54,684 nucleotides of DNA from Firmicutes bacterium UBA5286 (GCA_002408465.1 DHSM01000024.1:1-54684), one strand, 5' to 3'. Counted from the stretch's first letter, positions 34,436 through 44,622 are shown. Made by a program: numbers and translations. Notes: a model not told the origin generated them from the letters alone.

Positions 34436-36176
34436 GCTAATTAGGTATCTCAAGCCATTTTTGCCGAGTGTGGTTTTGGTACTAGTCCTTGTCCTGTTGC
34501 AGTCTTTATCCCAGTTATTTTTGCCCACTTTGATGGCCGATATTGTGGACAAGGGGATTGCGGCAGACAATTATGCTGTGATTTTCCGGATTGGCGGCAT
34601 TATGCTGGCTGTCGCCTTGGTAAGTGCTGCCTGTGCTTTTGCCGCCAGCTTTTTTTCCGCCCGGGTGGGCATGGGCTACGGACGAGTGCTGCGCAACAAG
34701 GTGTTTTCCCATGTCCAGGGATTTTCCCTGCGGGAATACAATCAATTTGGCGCCGCTTCTTTGATAACCAGGATTACTAATGATATTACCCAGGTGCAGA
34801 TGGTGGTCCTAATGTCCATGCGGATGCTGATCATCGCGCCCTTGATGATGATTGGGGGCATCGTCATGGCAGTGTCCAAGGCACCCCAACTGTCCAGGCT
34901 GATTCTAATCCTGATGCCGGTTTTGCTGATCGCAGTTTCTGTGATGGCCTATGCCGTCATGCCGCTGTTTAAGGCCATGCAGGCCAAGCTGGATAAGCTC
35001 AACCTAGTTTTGCGAGAAAATCTCACTGGGATTCGGGTAATTCGGGCCTTTAATCGGGATGAACATGAGCAGAAGCGGTTTGATGCCGCAAACCTGGATT
35101 TGACTAATACGTCTATATTGGTAAACCGTCTCATGGCCATTGCCATGCCGGGGATGACGCTGCTGCTTAACCTGGCTTCGATTGCAATTATCTGGTTCGG
35201 GGGCCAGCGGGTGGCGGGGGGCAGTCTGCAGGTTGGGGACCTTATGGCTTTTTTGCAGTATATGATGCAGATCATGTTTTCCCTGATGATGGTATCGATG
35301 ATGTTTGTCATGCTGCCCCGGGCTATGGCCTCGGTGAACAGGATTAATGCTGTTCTGGAAATCCAACCGGAAATAGCGGATCCCGAGCTGGGCATGGCTG
35401 TTAATCTGGCCACGGGAAGCGCCATAGAGAAGCGAGGATATTTAGAGTTTCGCAACGTTACTTTCAGCTATCCCGGGGCGGAGGTGCCGGTGCTGCAAGA
35501 CATTTCCTTCTTGGCCAGCCCCGGGGAGGTAACCGCCGTGATTGGGGGGACCGGCTCAGGAAAATCGACTTTAATTAACCTGATTCCCCGCTTTTACGAT
35601 GTGGACAGCGGCAGCATCTTAGTGGATGGAGTCGATGTGCGGGATATGACCCAGGAGAGCCTGCGGAATAAAATCGGGTATGTGCCCCAGCAGGCCCTGC
35701 TCTTTACTGGCACTATCGCTTCTAATATCCGCTTTGGCAAAGAGGACGCCACTTTTGCCGAGGTGCATAAGGCTGCGGAGACGGCTCAGGCCTTGGATTT
35801 TATATCTGCCATGCCAGAGGGCTTTGATGCCCCAGTCGCCCAGGGCGGCGTCAACCTCTCCGGCGGGCAGAAACAGCGCCTTGCCATCGCCCGGGCCTTG
35901 GTGCGGCATCCCGAGATTTATATCTTTGATGACAGCTTTTCCGCTCTGGACTTTCGCACTGATGCCCGCTTGCGCCGTGCCTTGAAAGACGAAACCGCCA
36001 ACGCCACCATGCTGATAGTGGCCCAACGGGTTACTACCGTAATGGATGCCGACCGCATCATCGTGCTGGAAAAGGGAACGGTGGCGGGAATTGGCACCCA
36101 TAAGGAACTGATGGAGACCTGCACTGTATACCGGGAAATTGTCCTGTCCCAGGTTTCTGAGGAGGAGATAGCATGA
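34428..36176 (+). CDS. Heterodimeric ABC exporter subunit 1
   Basis: A 582-aa half-transporter with six membrane helices (about 15-310) then an ATPase domain. Walker A GGTGSGKST (373-381), signature LSGGQKQR, and Walker B IYIFDDSFSALD. The catalytic Glu after Walker B is replaced by Asp, which is typical of the degenerate ATP site in heterodimers such as LmrCD or TM287/288. GTG start, overlapping marR by 8 nt; its last bases overlap the partner gene (ATGA). Confidence 0.92.
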   Translation: MIKLIRYLKPFLPSVVLVLVLVLLQSLSQLFLPTLMADIVDKGIAADNYAVIFRIGGIMLAVALVSAACAFAASFFSARVGMGYGRVLRNKVFSHVQGFSLREYNQFGAASLITRITNDITQVQMVVLMSMRMLIIAPLMMIGGIVMAVSKAPQLSRLILILMPVLLIAVSVMAYAVMPLFKAMQAKLDKLNLVLRENLTGIRVIRAFNRDEHEQKRFDAANLDLTNTSILVNRLMAIAMPGMTLLLNLASIAIIWFGGQRVAGGSLQVGDLMAFLQYMMQIMFSLMMVSMMFVMLPRAMASVNRINAVLEIQPEIADPELGMAVNLATGSAIEKRGYLEFRNVTFSYPGAEVPVLQDISFLASPGEVTAVIGGTGSGKSTLINLIPRFYDVDSGSILVDGVDVRDMTQESLRNKIGYVPQQALLFTGTIASNIRFGKEDATFAEVHKAAETAQALDFISAMPEGFDAPVAQGGVNLSGGQKQRLAIARALVRHPEIYIFDDSFSALDFRTDARLRRALKDETANATMLIVAQRVTTVMDADRIIVLEKGTVAGIGTHKELMETCTVYREIVLSQVSEEEIA

Positions 36177-38014
36177 GCAGGGAAAGAAGGCGGGATGAGG
36201 GAGGGCGGCCAAGATTGGGACCGCCCCGAGGAGGCCCAGCTGGTTTGGGTCTGCTGGAAAAGCCAAAAGATTTTAAGGGCACCTTCAGGCGGCTGACCGG
36301 GTACTTGCGGCCGCACCTGGGCAAGACAGTATTTGTCTTTGTCCTGGCAATATTGAGCACTGCCTTTGGCATCCTCAGCCCCAGAATTTTGGGAATGGCT
36401 ACCACTGAACTGTATGAAAGCATACAAGCCGGCAGGGCAATTGACTTTGCCCATATTGGGAAAGTGCTGTTAGCACTGGGCATCCTCTATGTGCTGAGCG
36501 CTGTCTTTTCCTTCGGGCAGCAGTTTGTCATGGCAGGGGTAGCTCAGAAGACGGTGTATGATATGCGCCGGGAAATTAAGCACAAGCTTTCCCGTTTGCC
36601 TCTGAAGTATTATGATGCCCGCACCCATGGGGAGATTCTCAGCCGGGTCACCAATGATGTGGACACTATCAGCCGCTCTTTGCAGCAAAGCCTTACCCAG
36701 CTGATTACTTCTGTTGTCACCCTGGCGGGAATTGTAATTATGATGCTCACCATCAGTCCACTGCTGACCTTGGTCATTGTGCTGGTTCTGCCTGTAGCTT
36801 TTGTCCTGACCAGAACGGTGACAAAGCGGTCGCGGAAGTACTTTGCCGGGCAGCAAAAGAATCTGGGTGATCTAAACGGCCATGTAGAAGAAATGCTGAC
36901 AGGGCATAAGATTATCAAGGTGTTTGGCAGAGAAAATGAATCTGTCCGGAAATTTGAAGAAGTCAATAACAAGCTGTATAGCACGGCGTGGAAGGCCCAG
37001 TTCATCTCCGGCCTGATTATGCCCATGATGAACTTCCTCAACAATATAGGCTTTGTTGCCGTCTGTGCTTTCGGGGGCGTCATGGTGACCCAGGGAGCTA
37101 TGGCCCTTGGGGATTTGCAGGCAATGATTCATTATTCCCGGCACTTTACTCAGCCCATTACCCAGACGGCAAGCATCGCCAACATCCTGCAGGCGACAAT
37201 GGCAGCGGCAGAGAGGGTCTTTGAGGTGCTTGATGAAGAGGAAGAAGTGCCAGATAATCCAGATGCGCCGGAAATTCACGCAATCAGGGGCGATGTCAGT
37301 TTTGAAGGAGTGCAATTTGGCTATAAGGATGGCGATCAGTTATATCAAAATCTGGATATTGATGTGTGTCATGGCCAGACTGTGGCCATTGTCGGCCCCA
37401 CCGGGGCCGGCAAGACTACCTTGGTCAATCTGCTGCTGCGTTTCTATGATGTAGGGGCCGGCAGGATTACAGTGGACGGGGTCGACATCAGGGAGCTCAC
37501 TCGGGAAGACTTGCGCCAAATCTTTGGCATGGTGCTCCAGGATACCTGGCTCTTTAACGGAACCATCGGGGACAACATCGCCTATGGCCGCTTGGATGCC
37601 AGTGAGGAAGAGGTTGTTCAGGCTGCTGTTGCTGCCCGTGCTGACCATTTTATCCGCACTTTGCCGGAAGGATACAATACCCTTCTCAATGAAGAGGCCT
37701 CCAATATTTCTCAGGGGGAGAAACAGCTGTTGACGATTGCCCGGGCAATTCTCGCCGATCCGGCGATTCTGATCCTGGACGAGGCTACCAGCAGCGTCGA
37801 TACAAGGACTGAGATCCTGATCCAGAAGGCCATGGCCGAGCTTATGCAGGGCCGGACCAGCTTTGTCATCGCTCACCGCCTGTCTACCATTCGCAATGCC
37901 GACCTGATTCTCGTCATGAATGAGGGGCAAATAGTTGAACAGGGGAAACACGCCGAATTGCTGGTCCAGAACGGGTTCTATGCCGAGCTGTACAACAGCC
38001 AGTTTGCAGGGTAA
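36173..38014 (+). CDS. Heterodimeric ABC exporter subunit 2
   Basis: A 613-aa half-transporter. About 30 basic, Gly/Arg/Pro-rich residues (RERRRDEGGRPRLGPPRGG) precede six membrane helices and the ATPase domain. Walker A GPTGAGKTT (408-416), altered signature ISQGEKQL (Gln for the first Gly), and a full Walker B ILILDEATSSVD. The two subunits thus carry complementary defects, as in LmrC/LmrD pairs. It probably exports hydrophobic drugs; MarR control suggests induction by such compounds. Confidence 0.93.
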   Translation: MSRERRRDEGGRPRLGPPRGGPAGLGLLEKPKDFKGTFRRLTGYLRPHLGKTVFVFVLAILSTAFGILSPRILGMATTELYESIQAGRAIDFAHIGKVLLALGILYVLSAVFSFGQQFVMAGVAQKTVYDMRREIKHKLSRLPLKYYDARTHGEILSRVTNDVDTISRSLQQSLTQLITSVVTLAGIVIMMLTISPLLTLVIVLVLPVAFVLTRTVTKRSRKYFAGQQKNLGDLNGHVEEMLTGHKIIKVFGRENESVRKFEEVNNKLYSTAWKAQFISGLIMPMMNFLNNIGFVAVCAFGGVMVTQGAMALGDLQAMIHYSRHFTQPITQTASIANILQATMAAAERVFEVLDEEEEVPDNPDAPEIHAIRGDVSFEGVQFGYKDGDQLYQNLDIDVCHGQTVAIVGPTGAGKTTLVNLLLRFYDVGAGRITVDGVDIRELTREDLRQIFGMVLQDTWLFNGTIGDNIAYGRLDASEEEVVQAAVAARADHFIRTLPEGYNTLLNEEASNISQGEKQLLTIARAILADPAILILDEATSSVDTRTEILIQKAMAELMQGRTSFVIAHRLSTIRNADLILVMNEGQIVEQGKHAELLVQNGFYAELYNSQFAG

Positions 38015-38113
38015 TCCACGAAAATAAAGGCCATATTTTTTACAGAGAAACAGAGGTATTTTGTCGAACAATGGCGAATGTAAAGCAGATAAAAGTTTAT
38101 GGGGGGCTATAAT

Positions 38114-38602
38114 ATGGATCCATATCATGAGACCTATCAGGGTGCTCCTGAGCCGCAACCGGAAACAAACGAGATTCCCCTTGCAAAATTAATGCAATGG
38201 GAAAAACAATTTCGCGATGGAGCTAATTGGTTTTATTGGATAGCAGGACTGTCCGCTTTATCCAGCATCCTGCTTTTAATCGGCTCAAACTTTATATCAG
38301 CTATTACCCTGGGCAGCACTCAATTTCTGGTTGCCATCGGTCAGTTGATTCCCGAAATGGCCATCGCAGCGGTAATTGCCAGCGTTCTGATTTTGGGTGT
38401 TTTTGTGCTCTTGGGATATTTAAGCAACAAAGGTCACCGCTGGGCTTATATTATTGGGATTATCCTATTTGCTCTTGACACCCTGCTGCAGTTATGGGTA
38501 CAAGATTTTTTCGGCATGGCCTTCCATGCTTTGGCTCTGTATTTTTTAATTGTCGGTGTCATTGCTCTGTATAAGCTGAAGAAATTGCTTCCACAGAACT
38601 AA
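38114..38602 (+). CDS. Small membrane protein
   Basis: A 162-aa protein. A charged N-terminal segment with LAKLMQWEKQFRDGANWFYWIAGLSALSSI leads into four membrane helices (about 40-60, 82-105, 112-130, 135-155). The proline/glutamate-rich start (GAPEPQPETNE) is flexible. I recognise no family with certainty. The ATG at 38114 follows GGGGGGCT; an in-frame ATG at 38099 lacks a ribosome site. Confidence 0.6.
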   Translation: MDPYHETYQGAPEPQPETNEIPLAKLMQWEKQFRDGANWFYWIAGLSALSSILLLIGSNFISAITLGSTQFLVAIGQLIPEMAIAAVIASVLILGVFVLLGYLSNKGHRWAYIIGIILFALDTLLQLWVQDFFGMAFHALALYFLIVGVIALYKLKKLLPQN

Positions 38603-38606
38603 TCTG

Positions 38607-38637
38607 AAGCGCTTGTTGCCGGGGGTGACAAGCGCTT
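38607..38637 (+). terminator. Hairpin terminator after the small membrane gene
   Basis: AAGCGCTTGT (38607-38616) pairs with ACAAGCGCTT (38628-38637), 10 bp. The T-tract is weak (TAATTATG). Confidence 0.5.
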
Positions 38638-38772
38638 TAATTATGTGCTTTCACTGCACTAATCAAAAAGAATTTGGATTCAATGGCTTTTATTACCTAG
38701 GATTCTGGCAGGAAAGAAATCGATTGTTGTCGAATTGTGTAATCAGTTCAATTTGGAAAGGTTGCTGTGGTT

Positions 38773-40326
38773 ATGAAAAAAGCCCTTGTTGTAGTTCTTA
38801 TCCTTTCAGTAGCGCTGAATCTTCTGTTGGTGGCGGCCATAGCAAATCAGAGTTTCGGCATACCGATAGCAGAAGCGATAAAGAACATCAATACGCCTGG
38901 TACATATGGCCCGCCGGCAATGGAAATAATTGATGGCGATGCCACAATCAGCACAAATGAGGTTACGCTGCAAAATACGCTGATTACCGGTAGCTTGTAC
39001 CTGACGGCTGAGGTTAATCAGGGAACTGTTACTCTAAGCCAAGTCGAGGTGCAAGGTGAAGTAATTATTGCTGGAGGCAACTTCACATTAAAACTCACTG
39101 ATTGTGCCCTGGCAAAGGTTACAGTGCAGGAGGAAGGCGGAGCAGTAAAAATAGTTGCTAGTGGTACAACCAGTGTCATTAACGCCTCTGTTGCTGCTGA
39201 AACCTCTCTCCAGGAGGATGCACTGGCGGAAGGCGCTCAGGGTTTTCAGAACGTGCAAGTACATACCGATAAAAAAACTATTCTTGTGGGTGATTTTGAT
39301 ATCGTTGACATACATGCCAAAAAGGCTAATGTCAAAGTCCTCAAGGGCAGTGTAGCTTCGATGTACATTAAGAGTTCTGCTGCTGAATCTGTTATTGATC
39401 TTGCCGCTGAAGTGCAGGCAGAGAGCCTGTCCATTGACGCAATTATGACTCTTGCCGGCAAGGGAAAGGTTCAGGCTGTTGATGTAAACGTTCCTGGACT
39501 TGTGGCATTGCAAGGAGAATTAGGAGAGGTTACCTGCCGGGCGGAAGGCATTTTCCTGGAGCTTCAGGCCGGGAGCATAGCCAAGCTTATTGTGTCACAG
39601 CTGGAACATGCTACCAGCATCGCTCTGGCAGAAGATACTTCTGTCGAGACTATGGACTTAAACGGGCGCACTGGAGTTACCGGGAAGGGTTCTATTGGCG
39701 CAGTTACTATTAGTCATCCCGGTGTTACCATTGACCAGATGCCGGGAAAAATTATCATTCCGGAAAATATCGTCGCCATGATTGCCGGCGAGGAATACAA
39801 GGCAGAACCGGAACCAGAACCGGAACCTGAGCCGAAGCCGCTGCCGCCTAAACCAAGTGTAAAGATTAGTAAGATAAGCGATATTAATTTATTAATGGTC
39901 GGCAAGACTGCCAGCAAGACTATTTCTGTCCAACCTTCCGGGACTGTGCTTACTGTAACCTCCAGTAATTCCAAGGTTGCCGCCGTTTCCTTGTCGGGAA
40001 ACAAAGTAACAATTACCGGCAAGGGATCCGGGACTGCGACCATTACTGTCAAGGGAACCAAGACCGGGTATGTTAGCGCTACCAGAACTTTTACAGTGGA
40101 GAAGGTAAGGGGGCCCATGGATGTTAAGGAATTTAAGGTATATGAACCTTTAGTTCCGGGGACGGGAAAAAAGACGGTTGCAGTTTTCTTATATGCTGAC
40201 AATCCCAGCATTTACACGGTTTCAGTTGCTGGAGTCAGACTCACTTACTTATCAGAAAAGGGCTGTTTTTATGGTGAAGTGCATGAAGCCGATGCCAAAC
40301 AGAGTAAGGTCAAGGTGAGCAAGTAA
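38773..40326 (+). CDS. Secreted beta-repeat protein with Ig-like (BIG2) domain
   Basis: A 517-aa exported protein. A hydrophobic N-terminal helix (about 4-25) is followed by about 300 residues of short beta strands that recall polymer-like adhesins or right-handed beta-helices (repeated patterns such as ATISTNEVTLQNTLITGSLYL, QGTVTLSQVEVQGEVIIAGG). A Glu/Pro linker (EPEPEPEPEPKPLPPKP) then leads to a BIG2-like domain (SNSKVAAVSLSGNKVTITGKGSGTATITVKG) and a short tail. It precedes the glucosaminidase gene by 31 bp and may be co-transcribed. ATG 38773 follows GGAAAGG. Confidence 0.7.
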   Translation: MKKALVVVLILSVALNLLLVAAIANQSFGIPIAEAIKNINTPGTYGPPAMEIIDGDATISTNEVTLQNTLITGSLYLTAEVNQGTVTLSQVEVQGEVIIAGGNFTLKLTDCALAKVTVQEEGGAVKIVASGTTSVINASVAAETSLQEDALAEGAQGFQNVQVHTDKKTILVGDFDIVDIHAKKANVKVLKGSVASMYIKSSAAESVIDLAAEVQAESLSIDAIMTLAGKGKVQAVDVNVPGLVALQGELGEVTCRAEGIFLELQAGSIAKLIVSQLEHATSIALAEDTSVETMDLNGRTGVTGKGSIGAVTISHPGVTIDQMPGKIIIPENIVAMIAGEEYKAEPEPEPEPEPKPLPPKPSVKISKISDINLLMVGKTASKTISVQPSGTVLTVTSSNSKVAAVSLSGNKVTITGKGSGTATITVKGTKTGYVSATRTFTVEKVRGPMDVKEFKVYEPLVPGTGKKTVAVFLYADNPSIYTVSVAGVRLTYLSEKGCFYGEVHEADAKQSKVKVSK

Positions 40327-40357
40327 CTGGACTTTTTGGGAGAGGGGGTGGATACCA

Positions 40358-42244
40358 ATGAATATAGGCCGAGGGGTCAAGATATTCTCTTTTATGTTCG
40401 CCGTTTTTGTTCTGCTGATTGTTTTGGCGCCTAGCGCCAGCGCTAAAGTTACAGCCTTAGTAACTAAAGACAGCGCGTTCTATGAGTACCCCTATGAGGA
40501 ATTGTTGCGCTCCTATGTCTTGCATTGTCTCGGGTCTGCCGCTTCTCTCTTTGATGAGTACATGAAAAATGATGTTGCGTTGCTTCTGGATGATGTCAAT
40601 GGTTATGTGGACTATGCCGCTGCCTTGGAAATGTATGTTAAATGTATGTTAAATGGCAAGTCCTTCGACCTGGATGCTTATACCTCCGGTCCCGATGCCA
40701 AGCTAGTTGATGTGACGAGGGTTAAGGTTGTTACTTACGAAAACGGGCAGCTTATCTTTACAGATAAAGAAATAGCCAGTCCAATTGAAGTTGCACTTTA
40801 TGATATCAATAACGCCAAGGATGCCTTTGCCCTCCGAAAGGTCCTGGAGGGTAAGGCGGTTACGCTGGAGTTGGATTTAAGCATTTACAACAGTCTGTTG
40901 AACAGTGGCAAAATCGCCGTTGCCGAAAGCATATTGCTGAGAAGAGGAGACGGTTTTGCAGATTTGGACGCCCTTAAGGCAGTCTTGGCCGAAGAAGTCG
41001 AGAAGGTTAAGGTTGCAGTTGAAGGAATCCTCGATTCCTTGAATACTGCCGCCAGCCTGGAGGAGTTTTCTTCCCTTTTAATTGAGAACGGAGAAAAATT
41101 CGAGCTGGAGCTGGATGCCTATAGGATGATTATCAGCAGCAGGTCAGGACGGGTTCTGGCCCAAGTATTTGAGTCTCTGCCCTATGAGAGTGCAAATACC
41201 CTGAAGGACATTTTTAATTATGCAGTGGCGGAAACACTGAAATCTTACGTCATAGTGACCAATACTGCGTATAACTTCTCTGTTTCGGACATGCTGGATA
41301 TTCAGATGCCCCTTAAACCTCAATGGTATGTCAGCGGCGTCGGCTGGACCAATGCCCCCCGGGATGAAGTCCAGCGTTATGTGGCTCCGGCAAATTTTGT
41401 TCTGCCCGACTTGGTGAATTACGTCGCAGAACTTGTTATTTCTGTCGACAGTTTGTTTGTCCGGAATGCTCCTACTACTGAGGGGGCCAGTTTGGCCACT
41501 GTCAATAAAGGGGAGATTTATGCTGTGGAGGAAGTCCAGGAAGGTCTTGAAGGCACTGTTGCCGGCACAGAAGGCTATTGGTTTAAAATTACTGCCGGCG
41601 AGAGCAATGGCTGGGTCTGCGGAAAGCACACCGACTGGGTGGCGGAAAGTTATAGTCCCGAAATGTTGCAATTCCTGGCCCTGTCCGGGAAATCAGGGGT
41701 CACAGTCTCGGATTTAGCTCTCATTCTCAATGGCAAAGGCATATTAAGCGGAACCGAGGCGGTCTTTTACCAGGCCAGTAGGAGCAATAATATCAATGAG
41801 ATCTTCCTCACATCCCTGGCCTTGCATGAGTCGGGCAGGGGGACAAGCCAGCTTGCAAACGGAGTATTGTTTACACCAACCGATAGTACCTTGCCGCCCA
41901 GGGTTGTTTACAATATGTACGGGATCGGCGCAGTAGACTCTAACCCCATTCTTAAAGGGGCAGAATATGCCTATAACCATGGCTGGTTTTCCCCGGAAGA
42001 GGCCATTATTGGCGGAGCATATTTTGTCTCCCGCTACTATGTCAATAACAGCAATTATTTTCAGGATACCCTGTATAAAATGCGCTGGAACCCAGGCGCT
42101 CCGGGCAAACACCAGTATGCCACCGATATCGGTTGGGCCAGCAAGCAAACAAATTTCATCAGACAATTCTATGCCCAGGTTAATATCTATAATCTGAGGT
42201 TTGACATACCCATGTATCAGAGTGAGCCTGAACCTGCACCTTAA
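40358..42244 (+). CDS. Exported GH73-like N-acetylglucosaminidase with SH3b domain
   Basis: A 628-aa cell-wall enzyme. A signal peptide (about 1-29, cleavage near ASA) is followed by about 320 residues of helical spacer. An SH3b domain lies at about 360-430 (SVDSLFVRNAPTTEGASLATVNKGEIYAVEE...NGWVCGKHTDWV). A C-terminal glucosaminidase domain carries FLTSLALHESGRGTSQLANG, in which the Glu of HESG is the probable catalytic acid, and VYNMYGIGAVDSNP. It likely trims glycan strands during growth or separation. ATG follows GGGGGTGGA. Confidence 0.85.
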   Translation: MNIGRGVKIFSFMFAVFVLLIVLAPSASAKVTALVTKDSAFYEYPYEELLRSYVLHCLGSAASLFDEYMKNDVALLLDDVNGYVDYAAALEMYVKCMLNGKSFDLDAYTSGPDAKLVDVTRVKVVTYENGQLIFTDKEIASPIEVALYDINNAKDAFALRKVLEGKAVTLELDLSIYNSLLNSGKIAVAESILLRRGDGFADLDALKAVLAEEVEKVKVAVEGILDSLNTAASLEEFSSLLIENGEKFELELDAYRMIISSRSGRVLAQVFESLPYESANTLKDIFNYAVAETLKSYVIVTNTAYNFSVSDMLDIQMPLKPQWYVSGVGWTNAPRDEVQRYVAPANFVLPDLVNYVAELVISVDSLFVRNAPTTEGASLATVNKGEIYAVEEVQEGLEGTVAGTEGYWFKITAGESNGWVCGKHTDWVAESYSPEMLQFLALSGKSGVTVSDLALILNGKGILSGTEAVFYQASRSNNINEIFLTSLALHESGRGTSQLANGVLFTPTDSTLPPRVVYNMYGIGAVDSNPILKGAEYAYNHGWFSPEEAIIGGAYFVSRYYVNNSNYFQDTLYKMRWNPGAPGKHQYATDIGWASKQTNFIRQFYAQVNIYNLRFDIPMYQSEPEPAP

Positions 42245-42253
42245 TAAAAGAGT

Positions 42254-42281
42254 AAACTGCCGCTTTGGCGGCAGTTTTTTC
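42254..42281 (+). terminator. Terminator of the glucosaminidase gene
   Basis: AAACTGCCGC (42254-42263) pairs with GCGGCAGTTT (42268-42277), followed by a T-tract. Confidence 0.85.
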
Positions 42282-42356
42282 TGGCAGGAATTCTGGTTTA
42301 AATTCCGAAATAGTTATATAGCATCCGAGACTGCATTTAAAATTGGAGGGAAAAAT

Positions 42357-44354
42357 GTGGAGAAACTAAAACTCGATGATTTTACTAAGTACACTTTCCT
42401 GTCGGGTCTGGAATTCAATCCCGTTGGCAGTCATGCCTGTTTTGTCGTCCATAAGGCGGACCTAGAGGAAAACGGCTATCAGTCTAACCTTTGGCTTTAC
42501 GATGTCAGGGGCGGCCAATACTCTCAGCTTACCGCTTTTGACAAGGAGAAGGGATTTATCTGGCTGGATGATGAGCACATCCTCTTTCCCGGCATGCGCA
42601 ATCCCCGGGATAAGGAGAAGGCAGACAGCGGCCAATTATTTACAGTCTACTACAAGATCAGCATCAACGGCGGCGAAGCCCGCGAGGCCTTCAGAATTCC
42701 TCTGGCAGTTGAAAGCATAAAAAAACTTGATGCTACCCGGTTCCTGTTTACCGCTACCTTTAACCCCAACCGCCCCAGCCTGGAAGAGATGACTGATGAG
42801 GATAGAGCCAAGGAACTAAAAAAGCGCAAGGAAGAAAAGGATTATGAGGTCTTGGAGGAAATCCCCTTCTGGAGCAATGGGGGAGGTTTCACCAGCCAGG
42901 ACAGAAGCAGGCTCTGCCTCTTCGATTCTGTCACCGGCCAGTATGAGGTGCTGACTGATGACAGCATGAGTGTCGGGGGACTGCGCCTGAACGGAGATAA
43001 GAGCAAGGCCGTATTTATCGGTCAGCCCTGCATTAATGGCAAATGGCAGGTGGAGGACTACCTGTATATCTTGGATGTACAAGAAAAATCCGTCCGCCAG
43101 TTAACCAAGGATAAGTTCTCCTGGTCGGGAGCCTACTTTGTAGGCGATGAGCTGCTGGCCCGGGGCAGCGACATGAAGGAATACGGTTTGAATCAGGATG
43201 CTGTCTTTTACCTGGTTGACCTAGTAACGGGAGAGCGCCAGTTGCTGGCTCCCGACTTTAATCAGAGCACTTGGAACTCTGTAGGCTCAGACTGCCGCCT
43301 GGGGGGCGGCGACCCAACCCGGGTTGAGGGCGAGTACTTGTATTTCATCACTACCGAGGGCGGCAGTTCATTTATCAACCGCATCGATATTGAAGGCCGG
43401 GTTGAGAAGGTCTCTACTGCTGAGGGTTCAGTAGACTGCTATGATGTACGGGACGGGAAAATCCTGTTTGTAGGGTTGCGCAACTTCCATCTGCAGGAAA
43501 TCTACCGTCTTGAGAACGGGAGAGAAGAGAAGCTCACAGGCTTTAACGACTGGGTAGTTGCTGAAAAGAAATTGGTTGCCCTGGAGCCGTTCGATGTTGA
43601 AACGGTTCCCGGTCTTACTATTCAGGGCTGGGTAATGAAGCCGGTGGACTATGAAGAGGGCAAAAAATACCCCGCTATTCTGGATATCCACGGCGGTCCC
43701 AAGACTGTCTACGGAGAAGTATTCTTCCATGAAATGCAATACTGGGCCAACGCAGGTTACTTTGTCTTCTTCTGCAATCCCCGGGGCAGTGATGGCAGGG
43801 GCAACGAATTTGCAGACATCCGGGGCCAGTACGGCACCATCGATTACGATGATTTAATGGCTTTTACCGATGCAGTGCTGGCCAAGTATCCCGGCATCGA
43901 CCAGGAGCGGGTGGGAGTAACCGGCGGCTCTTATGGCGGCTTTATGACCAACTGGATTATTGGGCATACAGACAGGTTTCGGGCAGCGGCCTCTCAGCGC
44001 AGCATTGCCAACTGGGTATCCATGGGATTTACCTCGGATATTGGCTTCTATTTTGAAGAAGATCAAGTATCCACCACTCCCTGGCAAGATATTGACAAGG
44101 TTTGGTGGCATTCACCCCTGAAGTACGCAGATAAGGTCAGCACCCCGACCTTGTTTATCCACTCGGAAGAAGATTACCGCTGCTGGCTGGCAGAGGGCCT
44201 GCAGATGTTTACCGCCCTTAAGTACTTTGGCGTCCCGGCCCGCCTCTGCATGTTCCGGGGGGAGACCCACGAACTCAGCCGCAGCGGCAAGCCGAAACAC
44301 AGGATTCGCAGGCTCCAGGAGATTACCGACTGGTTTGATAAACACCTGAAATAA
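42357..44354 (+). CDS. S9-family prolyl oligopeptidase / acylaminoacyl peptidase
   Basis: A 665-aa serine peptidase. A beta-propeller domain occupies about residues 1-400. The alpha/beta-hydrolase domain has GGSYGGFM with nucleophile Ser525, Asp606 in SEEDYRC and His638 in GETHELS. It has no signal peptide, so it is cytosolic and probably removes short or N-acylated peptides. GTG 42357 follows GGAGGG at 6 nt; a much longer frame to 42201 overlaps the previous gene and its terminator and is rejected. Confidence 0.92.
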   Translation: MEKLKLDDFTKYTFLSGLEFNPVGSHACFVVHKADLEENGYQSNLWLYDVRGGQYSQLTAFDKEKGFIWLDDEHILFPGMRNPRDKEKADSGQLFTVYYKISINGGEAREAFRIPLAVESIKKLDATRFLFTATFNPNRPSLEEMTDEDRAKELKKRKEEKDYEVLEEIPFWSNGGGFTSQDRSRLCLFDSVTGQYEVLTDDSMSVGGLRLNGDKSKAVFIGQPCINGKWQVEDYLYILDVQEKSVRQLTKDKFSWSGAYFVGDELLARGSDMKEYGLNQDAVFYLVDLVTGERQLLAPDFNQSTWNSVGSDCRLGGGDPTRVEGEYLYFITTEGGSSFINRIDIEGRVEKVSTAEGSVDCYDVRDGKILFVGLRNFHLQEIYRLENGREEKLTGFNDWVVAEKKLVALEPFDVETVPGLTIQGWVMKPVDYEEGKKYPAILDIHGGPKTVYGEVFFHEMQYWANAGYFVFFCNPRGSDGRGNEFADIRGQYGTIDYDDLMAFTDAVLAKYPGIDQERVGVTGGSYGGFMTNWIIGHTDRFRAAASQRSIANWVSMGFTSDIGFYFEEDQVSTTPWQDIDKVWWHSPLKYADKVSTPTLFIHSEEDYRCWLAEGLQMFTALKYFGVPARLCMFRGETHELSRSGKPKHRIRRLQEITDWFDKHLK

Positions 44355-44473
44355 TTGAAAGGGACTGTTCACTTCGCTTAATAGAAAAAATTGTCAGCCG
44401 GACATATTCATATTGTTCCGTCCTGACGATTTATAAATGCATAAACCAACAAGATCAATGAAGTTAAGATTGT

Positions 44474-44497
44474 AACGGCCGCAAAGGCCGTTTTTTT
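44474..44497 (+). terminator. Intrinsic terminator upstream of the TOMM cluster
   Basis: AACGGCC (44474-44480) pairs with GGCCGTT (44486-44492), followed by T7. Confidence 0.75.
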
Positions 44498-44622
44498 GCT
44501 TATGGAATACTAATGCAGAACAGCGGGCTCGTCAAGGAAGGGGGGGCGACAAAGTCGAATTGCGTCAAAGAATGTCGATTATTGTAAATAGAAACTCTCG
44601 TCACATAGATAATATTTGTTGC

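Noticed and set aside
38109..38114. TATAAT just before ATG of the small membrane gene
   Set aside because: A -10 box at the start codon would leave no ribosome site on the transcript; chance match.
37340..38158. 272-codon minus-strand frame across an ABC exporter ATPase
   Set aside because: Antisense to the conserved Walker and signature motifs of a real gene; no start signals.
42201..42356. Extra 52 codons at the start of the S9 peptidase
   Set aside because: They overlap the preceding gene and its terminator; GTG 42357 with GGAGGG fits the family start.
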